From Chrysochromulina parva (lineage: Eukaryota > Haptophyta > Prymnesiales > Chrysochromulinaceae), in contig PJAB01000354.1 in assembly GCA_002887195.1 (NCBI GenBank), positions 1 to 28,988 of the forward strand: DNA of 28,988 nucleotides, read 5' to 3'. The notes beneath the pieces were generated by a model. It made no database searches. It saw only the letters and a list, made by a program, of their open reading frames with translations, and was not told where the DNA came from. Of this stretch, positions 1-11,300 are shown piece by piece. A program made the position numbers and the translations under genes. How positions within the stretch are numbered: position 1 is the stretch's first letter; every line of letters begins with the position of its first letter.

Positions 1-1
1 C

Positions 2-154
2 GCCCTCGCCGCCGCCACCTTCGCGGCCGCCACCTTCGACCTCGCCGCCGCCGCCTTCACCGTCGCCGCCGCCATCTTCACGCCGGCCGTCTCCACCTCA
101 GGTAGGAAGAAGAATTGCGGAGGCGAGAGAGAAAGATGGAGCAGAGGAGGATGA
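2..154 (+). other. Alanine-rich coding fragment at window edge, strand uncertain
   Basis: The first 100 bases consist of imperfect repeats of TTC followed by Ala codons. Read on the plus strand from base 2 they give an Ala/Phe/Thr-rich peptide that stays open to a TGA at 152-154. A consensus 5' splice site (CAG then GTAGGA, intron base 1 at 102) could end an exon there instead. Read on the minus strand the same bases give an Ala/Lys/Val-rich peptide with repeated KVAAA-like units, resembling lysine-alanine-rich tails, preceded by a pyrimidine-rich stretch ending in AG. Both readings are open and neither has a recognisable domain. This is probably the end of a gene that lies mostly outside the window. 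Confidence 0.25.
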
Positions 155-640
155 GGCATGACCAGGGCATGGCAGTCAGAGGTCTCGAGTTTCTCGAGTT
201 TCTGGTGTGCGACGCGTGGTTAAAATGGTTAAGTGAGATTGCATCGTAGTATGTCTGGGTACATCATGCCACATGCGGCCCTCACGCATGCCCTCACGAA
301 ACTGTAGTAGTAGTACGTGTGCAGCAGTCATGGCAGCAGTCGAGTTCTCTGTACTCTGGCGTGCTCGTAGTGCCGCGTGATGTGTATCGTATGGAGTAGG
401 GATCCCGGCTAGTGTTTTGGGGCGGGTGGAGAGCGGTTCCGGCGGCGTTGTTCGTTGCGTGAAGTCGGGTTTAGGTGTGGGCTGTGGGGTGCGTGATTGA
501 AGATACACCCCGAGATAGAAAAGTACCGGTAGCGTTGCATACTTCGAGGACGGCGCGAACTGTGTAATAGCAGGCTGTGTCGGCCACGCCTCCGTCCATT
601 GCGATTGCGGCCCCCGTGCTTGGGGGTCCGGAGAGCGCGC
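155..640. other. Non-coding upstream region of the Rieske gene
   Basis: No convincing gene was found here. The base composition drops below that of the flanking coding DNA, with runs such as TTTTGGGG, and stop codons are frequent in all plus-strand frames. It presumably holds the promoter, the 5' UTR and perhaps a short first exon of the gene at 694-1560. A short ATG-initiated reading frame from 329 reaches a stop within about 50 bases and could be such an exon, but no donor could be chosen with confidence. Confidence 0.4.
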
Positions 641-660
641 GCGCGTTGTGTGTTTCACAG
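641..660 (+). other. Strong 3' splice acceptor upstream of the Rieske ORF
   Basis: A GT/T-rich tract ends in TTTCACAG at 660 and is followed by CAG codons in frame with the Rieske protein. It matches a strong acceptor far better than the surroundings. If used, the exon starts at 661 with residues QQQSHRKSGPR before the first Met at 694, and the true start lies in an upstream exon. Confidence 0.45.
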
Positions 661-693
661 CAGCAGCAGTCGCACCGAAAGAGCGGGCCCCGC

Positions 694-1560
694 ATGCAGA
701 TCGCGCTGGGCGAGGAAGCCTCTGCCATCGTGCTCGACCTCCAACCGCTCAAGCGATTCACGGTGCAAGGTCGGACCGGCCGCAAGATCGTGATCGTCAG
801 AGCCGCCGACGGAACGCTCGCGGCCTGTGATTTCCACTGCTTCCACCACGGCCAAGCCCTCGGCGATGGCGTGCTTGCGGACATCGAGGAGGTCGGAACG
901 ACGGCGCTGAAATGCCCCGCTCATGGCTACGTCATCGATTGCAAGACGGGCGAGCGGCTCATACGCGATGAGGGCGACGGTCGCACACCCTGCTGGCGGC
1001 GGCTGGGTGTCGTCCAGCGAACTCACAAGGTGATTGTTGATGAGAGGTCTCCATTCCGACAGGTCTCCATCATACTCAGCGACAGCAGCGCTAGTATAGC
1101 CTCGGACGCGTACAACCTGCCCGCTGTCGCTGCCGCCAACGGCGCCGCTTGTGGTGGCGGCGCATCGACCATCGCATTTGCCTGCCGAAAGAGCCGGGCT
1201 ACGCAGGCTGTCGCGAGAGCCCATGGTGTGGCAGCATCGAGGGCGGTAGCGACGGCCTGCTCGGCGCATCCCACGAGCAGCGCCATGAGCTTCAACGTGG
1301 GTTCCCCTCCGCCGCCAGCACCCACCTTTGCGTCCTTTCCCGCCACCCCAACGCCGTCTGTCACCAGCGCTGCCGCTTCGCCCGCCAGCCCACGGCCCAC
1401 GTCGGTCTTGCGACAGTCGACGCTCGACGGCATGTTCGCCGGCGCCGCCGCGCGCCGTGCCGTCGCCGCTACTCCACAGCCGCCGGCGATGCCACCAACA
1501 CCGCCGCCGCCGCCTGAGTCGCGAGACGGCGCCCTGTACGACGCGATGGACACGTCGTAA
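694..1560 (+). CDS. Rieske [2Fe-2S] domain protein with PIP-like tail motif
   Basis: The first ATG in this open frame is at 694, giving 288 residues; the frame is open back to 571, so an upstream exon is possible. Residues 1 to about 105 form a Rieske-type fold. The cluster ligands are visible as C49-x-H51 and C74-x-x-H77 with a 22-residue spacer, and there is a typical GxTxL-like and KCPAHGY context. Such soluble Rieske domains bind a [2Fe-2S] cluster and act in electron transfer or as ferredoxin-like components of oxygenases; no oxygenase catalytic domain is present here. The rest is low-complexity, rich in Ala, Ser and Pro, with a PIP-box-like QSTLDGMF at residues 241-248 (bases 1414-1437), in which the first aromatic position is Met. 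No membrane segment is seen. The Rieske call is solid; the PCNA link is speculative. Confidence 0.7.
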   Translation: MQIALGEEASAIVLDLQPLKRFTVQGRTGRKIVIVRAADGTLAACDFHCFHHGQALGDGVLADIEEVGTTALKCPAHGYVIDCKTGERLIRDEGDGRTPCWRRLGVVQRTHKVIVDERSPFRQVSIILSDSSASIASDAYNLPAVAAANGAACGGGASTIAFACRKSRATQAVARAHGVAASRAVATACSAHPTSSAMSFNVGSPPPPAPTFASFPATPTPSVTSAAASPASPRPTSVLRQSTLDGMFAGAAARRAVAATPQPPAMPPTPPPPPESRDGALYDAMDTS

Positions 1561-2309
1561 AGTCGGGGCTTTCGGGGCGGGGGGTCCGTTGGAAATCCGT
1601 ACGGTGGATCTTGCGCTTTCGCTGAAGACAGACGTCAAGAGAGGAGCGAGAGGAGCAGGCAGCAGTCCTGTCTCAGTGTGTCTGGTCACCTTAGTCAGCT
1701 AAATCCAATTACGCCACGGGTCTAACGTATACAACTCGACGCAGCTCCTGTACGGCTATGTATAGCGCGGCTTGCGCGGGCCGCGGCTATGCGATGACGG
1801 TATGAACTACTACGCCTCAGGTAGTATATCGTGTGGGTCTCTCTTTCGTATGCCGTACTATGCGGTATGGTATGCACTGATGGTATGCCGTATGGATATG
1901 GCGTATGGAATTCCGATCGGAATTTCGGATACGACTGTACAGAAGAGTGGACGAGTCGGCCTCGTAGGCTCTACGACAGCGGCCCGCACATCACCCCAGG
2001 CCACCCCCCACCGCAACCAGGCTCTAAAGCCGAGCAGTGAAGCCGTACGGCAAGGTAGTTGGTACCGGCTGCAGTGTGCACGAGGGAGCAGTAGGCTGGT
2101 GCTGCCTGCTGCCCACACATGCCAACTCGCCGGACGGCGGCAGATCCACCAGCGTGAATGTGAACGTACGTATCTTGCCAGATGCGAGATGAAAGATGAT
2201 GAGCAGGAGAGGAGCACGCGTCACGCGTGCGCGTAAGCAGCGGCGGAAGATGATGGCGTGTCTTGGGGCTGTCGGAGGGTCAATCGATCGGCAGCCTATC
2301 TCTCCCTCC
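1561..2309. other. Tail-to-tail intergenic region with TATG-rich repeats
   Basis: This is the 3' flank shared by the plus-strand Rieske gene and the minus-strand NACHT-ROCO gene. Bases about 1845-1910 contain many irregular repeats of TATGG/TATGC, followed by a perfect palindrome at 1909-1924. Open frames here are short, have unlikely composition and show no recognisable domain. No tRNA-like cloverleaf or canonical AATAAA signal was recognised. The region probably holds both 3' UTRs and terminators. Confidence 0.5.
1909..1924. repeat. Perfect 16-bp palindrome
   Basis: AATTCCGATCGGAATT equals its own reverse complement. It lies at the end of a stretch of degenerate TATGG repeats between two convergent genes. 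It could form a hairpin in either 3' UTR or be a binding site for a dimeric protein. Function unknown. Confidence 0.6.
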
Positions 2310-5300
2310 TCACCAGGTGAGGAAGAGTGACGAGACGCGCGGCACGACCTCAAAGACACGCAGCGTGATCTCCTCTCCCGACGGCAGCACGACCGGCTCC
2401 TCGTACCCCGTGCGCGGCTCGAAGTACGTGCCAGGAGGATAGACGCAGTCCTTCTCCGAAGGGAACACGGAGAGGAAGCTCAGGTCGACGCCCGGAACGG
2501 CGCCCTTTTGAAGATCGGCGCGCACCTTGAGCACGAGTGGCATGGGCGCCGTCCCGGGCGCGTCCTCCGCGCCCGTCTGGCTCGGGATCGCTGACTCTTC
2601 GGCGACGTCGCGGTTCGGCGAGGTCGAGACGAAACCGAGCTCCGTCCCGCCCCGGGAGCGGAACTCGCTAAAGTCGAAGTGCTCATGCCGCGTCTCGCCT
2701 TTGCCATATCTGTCGCTCATGTCCACGGCGCGCCACACGGTGCGCGTCTTCTCCTTCTCCGCGGGCTCCCTGTCCGCAAGCTCCTCCATGGCACTGGCCG
2801 AAGCGCCCCGTCGCGCCTTGGCGAGCTCCTCCGCTCGGGCGGTCTCGGCCTCGCAGCGCATCAGCTTGTGGAGCGCCTCGCACAGCCAAGCGACGAGCGC
2901 AGGGTACGGGTGCGGTCGTGCGGGTGAGCAGCCCTCGCGCAACGCCCTATTGAGCGTCTGGTGCACCGAGGTGGTGTACAGCCGCAGCGCGAGGACGTGG
3001 ATGCGCTTGAGCCCGGCCGCGGCGGCCGTCGGCAGCTTCACAAAGTCGTCGAGCATCATGCCCGTGTGGCCCTGGTCAAGGCTCGGTGCGGGCATGCCCG
3101 CCGGCATGGCGCGCTCCTCGGCCGGCTCGCTCTGCACGTAGTTGAGCCAATACATGTCGTCGAAGCCGCCCACGTCTCGCTCGGCCGTCTTGCATTTCGT
3201 GATCTCCGCGACCAGCGTAGCCTCGCCGCCGTCCTTGATGTGCTTGAGCTCCTCTTCAGAGCCGAGCCCGAGCAGCCGATGAAGCCCGCAATTGGCCTCA
3301 AATGGTCGCCCGTAACGCACGTGGCGTGCAAGGAACCTCTTGTACGCGCGCACCTTGGCCTGTCCCTCGCCAGTGAGGGCCGTCAGCTTCCCCCCCCCCT
3401 CGACGCCGGCATCGCCCGTCTGGAGCACTCGCTCGACACGGCGCCGGAAGGACATCGTGGACGAGGCGCCGCCAACGGCCGATGCCGGAGCAGCCTCGGC
3501 CTGTAATTGAGCCTCGGCCGAAGCAGCCTCCGTCGAGTCCCGCCTGGACATGCCTTCGGGTGCCGAGTTCGGGTTCGAGTCGGCGCCCGAGTCGGCGCTC
3601 GGGCTCGCCACGAAGAGTCCGAGTCCCTTGAGTGAAAGCTGACGGGTGAGGATCCCTGGCTGTGAAGGATCCCTGTGAAGGATCCCTGGCTTGTCGGGCG
3701 ACGCTGCCGCGCAGTCGCTTCGGTGTCTAAAGGAATCCGTGCTGTCGCTTCGGTTCCTAAAGGAATCCGTGCTGTCGCTTCGTTGTCTAAAGGAATCCGT
3801 GGTGTCGCTTCGGTTCCTCAAGGAATCCATGCGTTTCGAGTCTACAGCCGCCTCCTCGAGCGAAAAGGGGGCCGGCGTCACATGTAGCCCCTGCGAGAGC
3901 GGCACGATCGCCGCATTGCTGTCTTCCAATTTGATGCCGTTGAGCGCGAGCGTTTCCCCACAGAGCTCGCACACCTGCCGCTTGGAAGTGACCTCATTCA
4001 TGGGCCACACCTTCACCGCACGACCGTGGGCCTCATGCAGCGCGATCGCTCGGTCCGCGTCGCTCGTGATCGTTTGTGCCTTGAGCACGGCCTGAAGCTG
4101 ATTGGTCGCGCAGCCGGGGCAGCGCACTTCGGCGTTGCAGCGTATGCCCGGAAAGTCCTCCATGATGCGCTCGGCGGTCTCGTGTACTCGCAGTAGCAAG
4201 GCCCACACGGCGCGTCGCGCCGTCCTGGGCGCGCGCACCTCGACGTGCTGCTCGTGGGTCGAGTGGCTCTCTCCCACCGTCGTGAGCGCCTGCGAGGAGC
4301 GCATCTCAAGGAGGAGGAACGCGCCCGGCACGGCGGTGTTGAAGAGCGCGCCACGCTTCCAAAAGCCCTTGTACTTGCCCAGCCCATTGCATGCGGCCAC
4401 GAGGCGTTCGGAGACGCCCGGCGGCGCGAAACGGCCAAGCTGGTATCCGAATGAGAGCTGCTCGTAGCTCGAGTCGACGCCAAGCAGCTCAGACCAGTTT
4501 CGATAGACTTCCTCTGGGCGCACTGGCGGCAGACGCATGGGCATCACCCAGCGGCGGCCGTGGCACGTGTGCTCGGCGAGGAAGAGCACGCCGCTCGCCG
4601 CGAGCATGATCACCACGTCACCGTAGTCGTCGCCATGGAGCCCGAGAGGTTGCCACATGGGCGTGAGCAGCTCCTCGCGCAGCTCACCCGTCTTGATGAA
4701 GATCTCGCACGCAGGCAGCAGAAGCGCCGCGCGGCGCACCTGCGCGTCCGCATCGCCCGGCAGTGCACCAAGAGTCTGCTGGAAGCGCTGCTTGGTCAGC
4801 CGGTGGTCGACGAGAGGCTTGAGCAGCCGTGTGATGTAGTCGGGCTGCAGGTAGATGATGCCGCTCGACGAGAACACCTCGCCCTGGTTGACGAGCAGCT
4901 GCAGCGCGTCCGTGAGCACCTGAGGCGAGGCGCCCGGACCGAGTACCGGTACAACGCTCTCGATCCAGATTTGCTCCGCCTCGACCATCGTCACGTACGG
5001 GCGCGCGCCGCCCGAGAACCCCGAGGCCATCCCCCCGCTTCCCTCGCTCGCGAGGACGTCGCCGAGGACGGCATTGCGCGCGGCGACGACGGGGTTGCGC
5101 CCGTCGCGCAGCGCACGAAGGAAGGACATGGCTTGCATCCAGCTCTTCGGGATGGTCTGTCCGACCGAGGGCAGGAGTGGCGGCTTGCCAAACACAATCT
5201 CCTCGAGCCGATGGCGCAGCGCCAGCAGCGACAGGTCGCCGCCCTGCACGGCGGAGATGCACATCACCTTCTCTTGCACCTTGAGGGGCTTGAAGCCGTC

Positions 5301-8300
5301 GGAGACGAGCTGGAACGCCTGATGGCGCTGCAGCGCGGAACAAAGCCAGTTCGCCTGCGCAGCGGCGGCGTTCTCAAAGGCCAAAGCCGAATTGTCCTTG
5401 GACGAGGCGGGAAGCATCCGGTCACAATGCGTGATGACCGGCTGCACGACCGCCTCGGGCGCGCTCGCGGTTAGATAATCCATCCAACGGCCGACGAGGT
5501 CGCCATATTGGGCGTCAAGCTCGAGGGTGGGCAAGGCCGGGACCAGGAGGAGGTAGAGTGAGCCCGACACGATGTACGGCTGCAAGCCCGCCGCGTACTG
5601 CGGCTGGCCTGCGAGATCCCACATCGAGACGGTGATCTGCTCGGTGCCACCGCCCGGCGTGCCCTCGGGGACTGGGCGCTCGAGGAGCAGCGAGTAGATG
5701 TCGAGTTGAATAGTGCGCTCATCAAAGGAAGCCGGGTTGGCCGTGCCCGCGCGCAGCCCGCGCTGCAACGACGTCTTGCCGCTCTCGCCGTGACCGAGCA
5801 GCACGAGGCGCGCCGCGTTCGACACGGCCTCGCCCGCGCGTGCGAGCTCTTGGAAGTAACGCCGGATGGCTACCATGCCTTGCTTGGCGGTCGAGAGCGG
5901 CGGGCGCTGCAGTGGGTTGTTCTTGACCTCGACCTTTTCGAGCAGCGCGAGCTCGCAGATGGTAGGTACGAGCTGGGACAGCTGGTTCTCGGACAGATCG
6001 AGATGGCGCAGCGCCTGGAGCTGCCCGATCGACGTGGGCAGAAACGTGAGCGCGTTCCCGCGCAGGTCCAAGGACTCGAGAGACTCGAGCTGCCCGACGG
6101 TGGCATGCAGCTCACGGATCTTATTCGCACCGCACGCGAGCTTCTTGAGGCTGCGGAGCTGCCAGAGGTCCTCTGGCAGCGCAACGAGCTTATTATGCGT
6201 GATCGAGAGGATCTTGAGCGAGGAGAGCCTCGAGATCGTATCTTGTGCGATCTCGAAGACCTCGTTGCGATCAAAGAGAAGGCGCTCAAGGCTCGTGATC
6301 GTCGAGATCGATACGAAGAGATCGGCGATCTGCTTGTTCTGCACCTCGGCCTTCTTGGTGCCCGACATCATCGGCGTCACGTTGCCGCCCGCGTCGAGAG
6401 CCACGAGGGTCCCGAGCCGAAGAGCCTCGATGATGATCTTGAGCCCCTCCGGGCCCAGCTCATTGCCGTGAATGTTGAGCTCGCTCATGTACTTGTTGTC
6501 CTTGATGAGCGCGGCCATCACCACCGCAGAAACGAACGTGAGCTTCTGGGCTGACAGGTCGACTGCTGCGCCCGTAGCGATGGCCTGCTCCTGCGCCGTC
6601 CCGGAGGCCGACTTGTTCGCCTTCTTCTGGGTGAAAGATGCGCTTGAGTGTTCTTGCATCCCTCTCAGGAAGTGGACGGGTAGCTCGCCTCCCTCGAGCG
6701 TCAGCCGTTTCAGCGAGGCCGCCTGCAGCACCGCGTCCGCCAGCTGCTGCAAGCCACGCATGTCGTTCGCATCCCCAAGCTTGTACATGGCCGGGTTGAC
6801 CATCGGGTTGCGCGACAAGTCGAGCTCGGCGAGCAGCTTGTTCGCCACGAGCGCCTGCGCAATGGAGCTTGCCGCCTCCTTCTCGATCCTCGTGGCGCTC
6901 AAGTTGAGCGCCGTGAGCGACTGGTTAAACTTCACCACGCCGGCCAGCAGCCGAACCGCACCGCTCTCGAGCGGCTTGTCCTTCATGCTCAGCGTCTTCA
7001 CGCTCTCCTCGACCTCAAACGCGAACACGCGCAAGTAGCCGAGCCGGCACTGGCACATCTCGTTCAAGAGGAGATTGCCCAGCACCCACAGGGCCTGGTC
7101 GTCGATAGGATTGTCGCGCACGTCGAGCGACGTGATCGAGTGGTTGAGCTGGATCGCACGTGCGAGCACAGTGCCACTGATCTGGTTGCTCGACAGATCC
7201 AGGGACGTGATGGAGCATGTCTCTGAGCGGAGCACCTCGACGATCAGCGGTCCAATGGCGTGGTCTGCGAGCCCAGTCGAGCCGAGTTTGTACGTGGTGA
7301 TGTTCGGGCACGCGCCCATCAGCAACGACTCGAAGAACTTGCTGCCGCCGCGCTCGCCCAGGTGGATCCCGGTCAGGTCGAGGGTACGTAGAGACGACTT
7401 GATCGCGCGCTGCAGGTGGTCAAGGATCGCGCCTCCCTCGGTGCCCGGCCCTGGGTTAACCTTGAGCTCGACGACGGACCGATTGATCGCAAGGATGGCA
7501 CCCAACATCGCGCATGCAAAGCGCGTCATGTGGTACTTGCCGCGGTGACCGCCCTCGACCACCTCGCCGCGCTCGGAGAGGTCGATGAGCTCGATGCCCT
7601 TGGAGCCGTTGAGCTGCTGGACCGGCAGCGTCGCGATCGTGATGTCGGCACCCTTGAGCGGATGTTCGAGCTTGAGGACGTTGAGCGTCTTGTTGTGTTT
7701 GAGCGCCTCGGCGAGCGTCTCCACGTGCTCCGCACTCAGCGACTTGAGCTCGACGCTCGTCAGGATCGGATTGGCCCGGAGCAGCCCGGCGAGCAGGGTG
7801 AAGGAGCGCATCGAGCGCACCTGTTCCTTGTCGCGCAAGTCGCATCTGTACGTCTTGCCGCCCGTCTCACTCAGCCCAAAGATATCGCAGAAGCCCACCT
7901 TGCCCTGCTTGTTGGCGAGCAGCGCACGCCCGACCTCCTCTCGTTCGGAATCGCTCATCTCCCCTTTGCCGGAGAGGACGTTGAGCGTCGTGAGGACCGT
8001 GTTGCGCTTGAGCACACCCGCGAGCATGATGGCGTCGCTCGACAGATTCGAGTTCCAGGTGAGCGTAGTCGTCTCTTCGGAGAGCTGGAACGCGTCGCAC
8101 TGGATGAACTGAACCTGGCCCGTGCCCTCGAGGATTGCCCGCCCGATGGCCTCCTTGGCGCGCGGGTCGAGATGGAACGACTTTTCGAGACGGCTCTGCG
8201 GCTCGGCTTCGATGACGCCGATGGAAGTGAGGGTCGGGTGGCTCAAGAACAGGCTGGCCAGCGATGCCTCGCGCCCCGGGTGGTTGTAGCTCAGGTCGAC

Positions 8301-11300
8301 CTTACGCACAGTCGTGCACGCGCGCAGCGCGTTGCACACGATGCGCGTGCCGTCCGGCCAGAGCTCATTGCTCGAGATGTTCAGATAGGTGAGCGACTTA
8401 TTCTGCGAAAGGCCGCGGGCCATGATGCGCAAAGTCGACTTGAGTGTGCCGAGCACGTTCTTCGAGAGATCGAGTGCGACGAGCGCGGTCGAGGTGGTGA
8501 GCATCTTGGCCAGGCCGGCCGAATCGCTCGAGACGGCGCCGACCTTGTTCCCCGTGAGCGAGAGTCGCTTCAGGTTGAGGTTCTGGTCCATGATGAGCCA
8601 GAGCGCTTGCAGCCCCACTTCGGTCAGCCTGGCCTCCCTGGAGCCAAAGTCCCAACTGGGCCGGCGCTTGGCGAGCAGCGTGCCCAGGTGGCCCGCGGCG
8701 ATGCGGCACGTGTTGTTCATGAACGGGTTGTTGATGAACTTGGAGGCGGCCTCGTCGGTAGCCCAGCCCTCCCAGCCCTCCTTGGCTTGCATGAGCAAGT
8801 GCTGTGCAAACAGGCCCTCCTGGAAGGAGAGGTGCTTGAACTGGTACTGTGCGGGCGCGAGGTCGGTCTGCGCCTCGAGCGTCTTGATGAGCGGCAGCCC
8901 CGCGTCCTCCTTGTTGAGGTGCAGCCAGAGGGTGAAGCCCTCGGCTGTCACATGCTCAAGCAGCAGAGCCACGGACACGTGTGCGGACGAAAATTCGCGC
9001 CGGCCCGCCTGCTGGTTGGTCACGGCCACATTCCGCAGCATCGTCAGCCCAAATTGGGGAGATGCACCGCCGAGGAGGAGCTTGAGGTTCGTGTTGATGA
9101 GCGTCATCACCGTGTCGACAAGCTTCTTGGGCATCGCGAGCTCAATGCGGTTGAGCTCAGTGCGCTGCACCTCGGGCTTGTTCGCCTCGGCCAAGTAGTG
9201 CGCGCCGTGGCGGAAGACCTCATACACCTCACGTTGATCGAGTTTGAACGACTGCTTCGCGCCGTCAACCTTCTCGCTCGCCTTCTGGTCGAGTTGCGCT
9301 TGGTCGGCTGCGTTGCGCAGGTCGTCGAACTTCATCGCCTGCTTGCGAGTCGGCCGGTGCTCTCGCTCCTTTTTCTGCTCAAATTGCGGATTGTCATCGA
9401 CGTTCATATTCGAACGATCGAGGTTGAAGAGTCGAATCCAGTGCCTGATGAGCATATCACTCGGGTTGACGTCGCCCTTGGCCGCCTGGCCGCGCTGCAG
9501 CCGCTTTTTGATCGCCGACTCGATGCCGAGCTCGTAGAGCTCGATGCGGTTCGAGGGCAGTTTCGTCAAGTCCTCGCCGCCCGAGGTGAAGATGAGCACG
9601 AGCAGCGAGAGCAGCACGGGGATGCCGGTCGCGTCCACGAGGAAGATGAGCTTCTCCTCGAGCAGCTCATCGAGCTCGCCCTCGGGCACCGTCCCCTTGA
9701 GCTTCTCGCGGAAGAAGTTGTAGTGCTCGTACGCGCTCGAGTTGTTTGAGATGCCCACCTTCATGATTTCGACGTAGTGCACCTCCACCTCGGCGTAGGC
9801 GCTCATGCCCCTCCATTGCAGCTTCAGGGTGCATGTGTGCTGCCGGAAGTGCGTGGGGTCGCGTTCGGCATACTTGTTGACGAGCTTCATGAGCGTGATC
9901 TTGATCGCCTTACTCGCGTCGACGACGATGGGCGCCGCCTCGGGCGCGGCCGCCAGCGACGTGACCGCCGCTAAGGAGGCTCCCTTTCGCGCGCGCGCCT
10001 TGTCCGCCTCATCGGCCTTAACGGTCGCCGCCTGAACGGCCGACTCATCCACCAGCAAGACGCCCCCCGGCTGCAGCAGGCGCGTGATGACGGCGACGCA
10101 CTGCAGGCCCGTCGCGAGGGGCATGCGGGCACGCAATACGTCGGTCAGGCAGGCCTCGGGTAGCTCGCCGTCTTGGAAGCGATCCGAATACTCTTCCATC
10201 GCCTTTAGATGAGCGCGCGCAGGAGATTTGAGCTCGCCGACCTGATGAGGGAGGCCATCAGCATGCACTCAGAGATGCACTCAGAGGCCATCAGAGGTGG
10301 TGGTGTGAGATTTGAGCTCGCCAACATGATGAGGGAGGCCATCAGCATGCACTCAGAGGAGCCCTCAGAGGCCATCAGAGGTGGTGGTTTGAGATTTGAG
10401 CTCGCCGACCTGGACGGCCTTGGACAGCTGCGCACTCTGGGTCGAATCTTCACCAGCCTCGGCCGCGAGGCGCCGCATGGAGCTTTCAAAGGTGCTCAGC
10501 ATCTTCTCAATGACCATGTACAGCTCATCCGTGCGCGCCGTGATCTTCTGCCAAAGGCGCGCGGCCGCGCTCCTTTCGAGCTTCGACTTACGCGCCTCAG
10601 CCTCCATCTCGGCATCCGAGAGCACGCGTCCCGAGAAGGCGTCTCGGATCTCGCTGCTATCGCTTCTGGGTCTTGCCATGCGCTCCTTGAGCTCCTTGAG
10701 CTCCGCCGCCGTCCTCTCCACTGCACTGACCGCCGCCGCCGGCATGGCCGCTTCCGACTCGTTCGAGCGAACGGTGGCTGAGAGCAGCACCGCCTTGAAG
10801 CGTGAACCCGGCCTCTCGTCTTTGCCTCCCTCGGTCTTTGTGCTGATCTTCTTGATCTTCTTGAGCTGCGCGGTCTCGAAATCTTCGCGCTTCTTTTTGA
10901 GCAGCACCGCGCCCATCTCGAGCGCGACACGGTGGCGCATCTCGAGCTCGCCTGATGAGGGAGGCCATCAGCGTCAATCAGAGTGGCAATCAGAGACCAT
11001 CGAGCTCGTCCTTCTCGAGCTCACCTCCCGGCCCAAGCATATCCTCGAGCACCGCCGCCTTGAAGTCCTTCTCAGTCACGCCAAGCTTGCAGTCACGCAC
11101 GACCGAATCGAGGCGCTCGAGGATAGGCACGCCGCACGCCTGCGGTGTCGACGCGTTCAGCTGCCGATCGAGATTCTTCAAAAAGACCGAATGGAGCTCG
11201 ATCGCCTCTTTCAGCTTGAACAGACGACGACGACGAGCCTCCTCGTCCTCCTCTTCCTCCCTGCCCGTAGCCGCCACCTTGGCTGTGGAATTATTGGCTT

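Noticed and set aside
577..693. GTG start for the Rieske protein
   Set aside because: GTG is not a normal eukaryotic start. The stretch ends in a strong splice acceptor, so it is probably an intron or 5' UTR.
1772..2236. Plus-strand open frame of 154 codons
   Set aside because: It spans simple TATGG repeats and convergent 3' flank, with no recognisable domain and odd composition.
7416..9749. A 777-codon open frame on the plus strand
   Set aside because: It lies antisense to the LRR region, is rich in Arg, Leu, Glu and Asp as expected from reverse reading of GC-rich LRR codons, and shows no domain. It is a shadow of the minus-strand gene.
10242..10409. Possible CRISPR-like repeat
   Set aside because: Only two units, directly adjacent without spacers, in a eukaryotic gene, and they behave as an intron.
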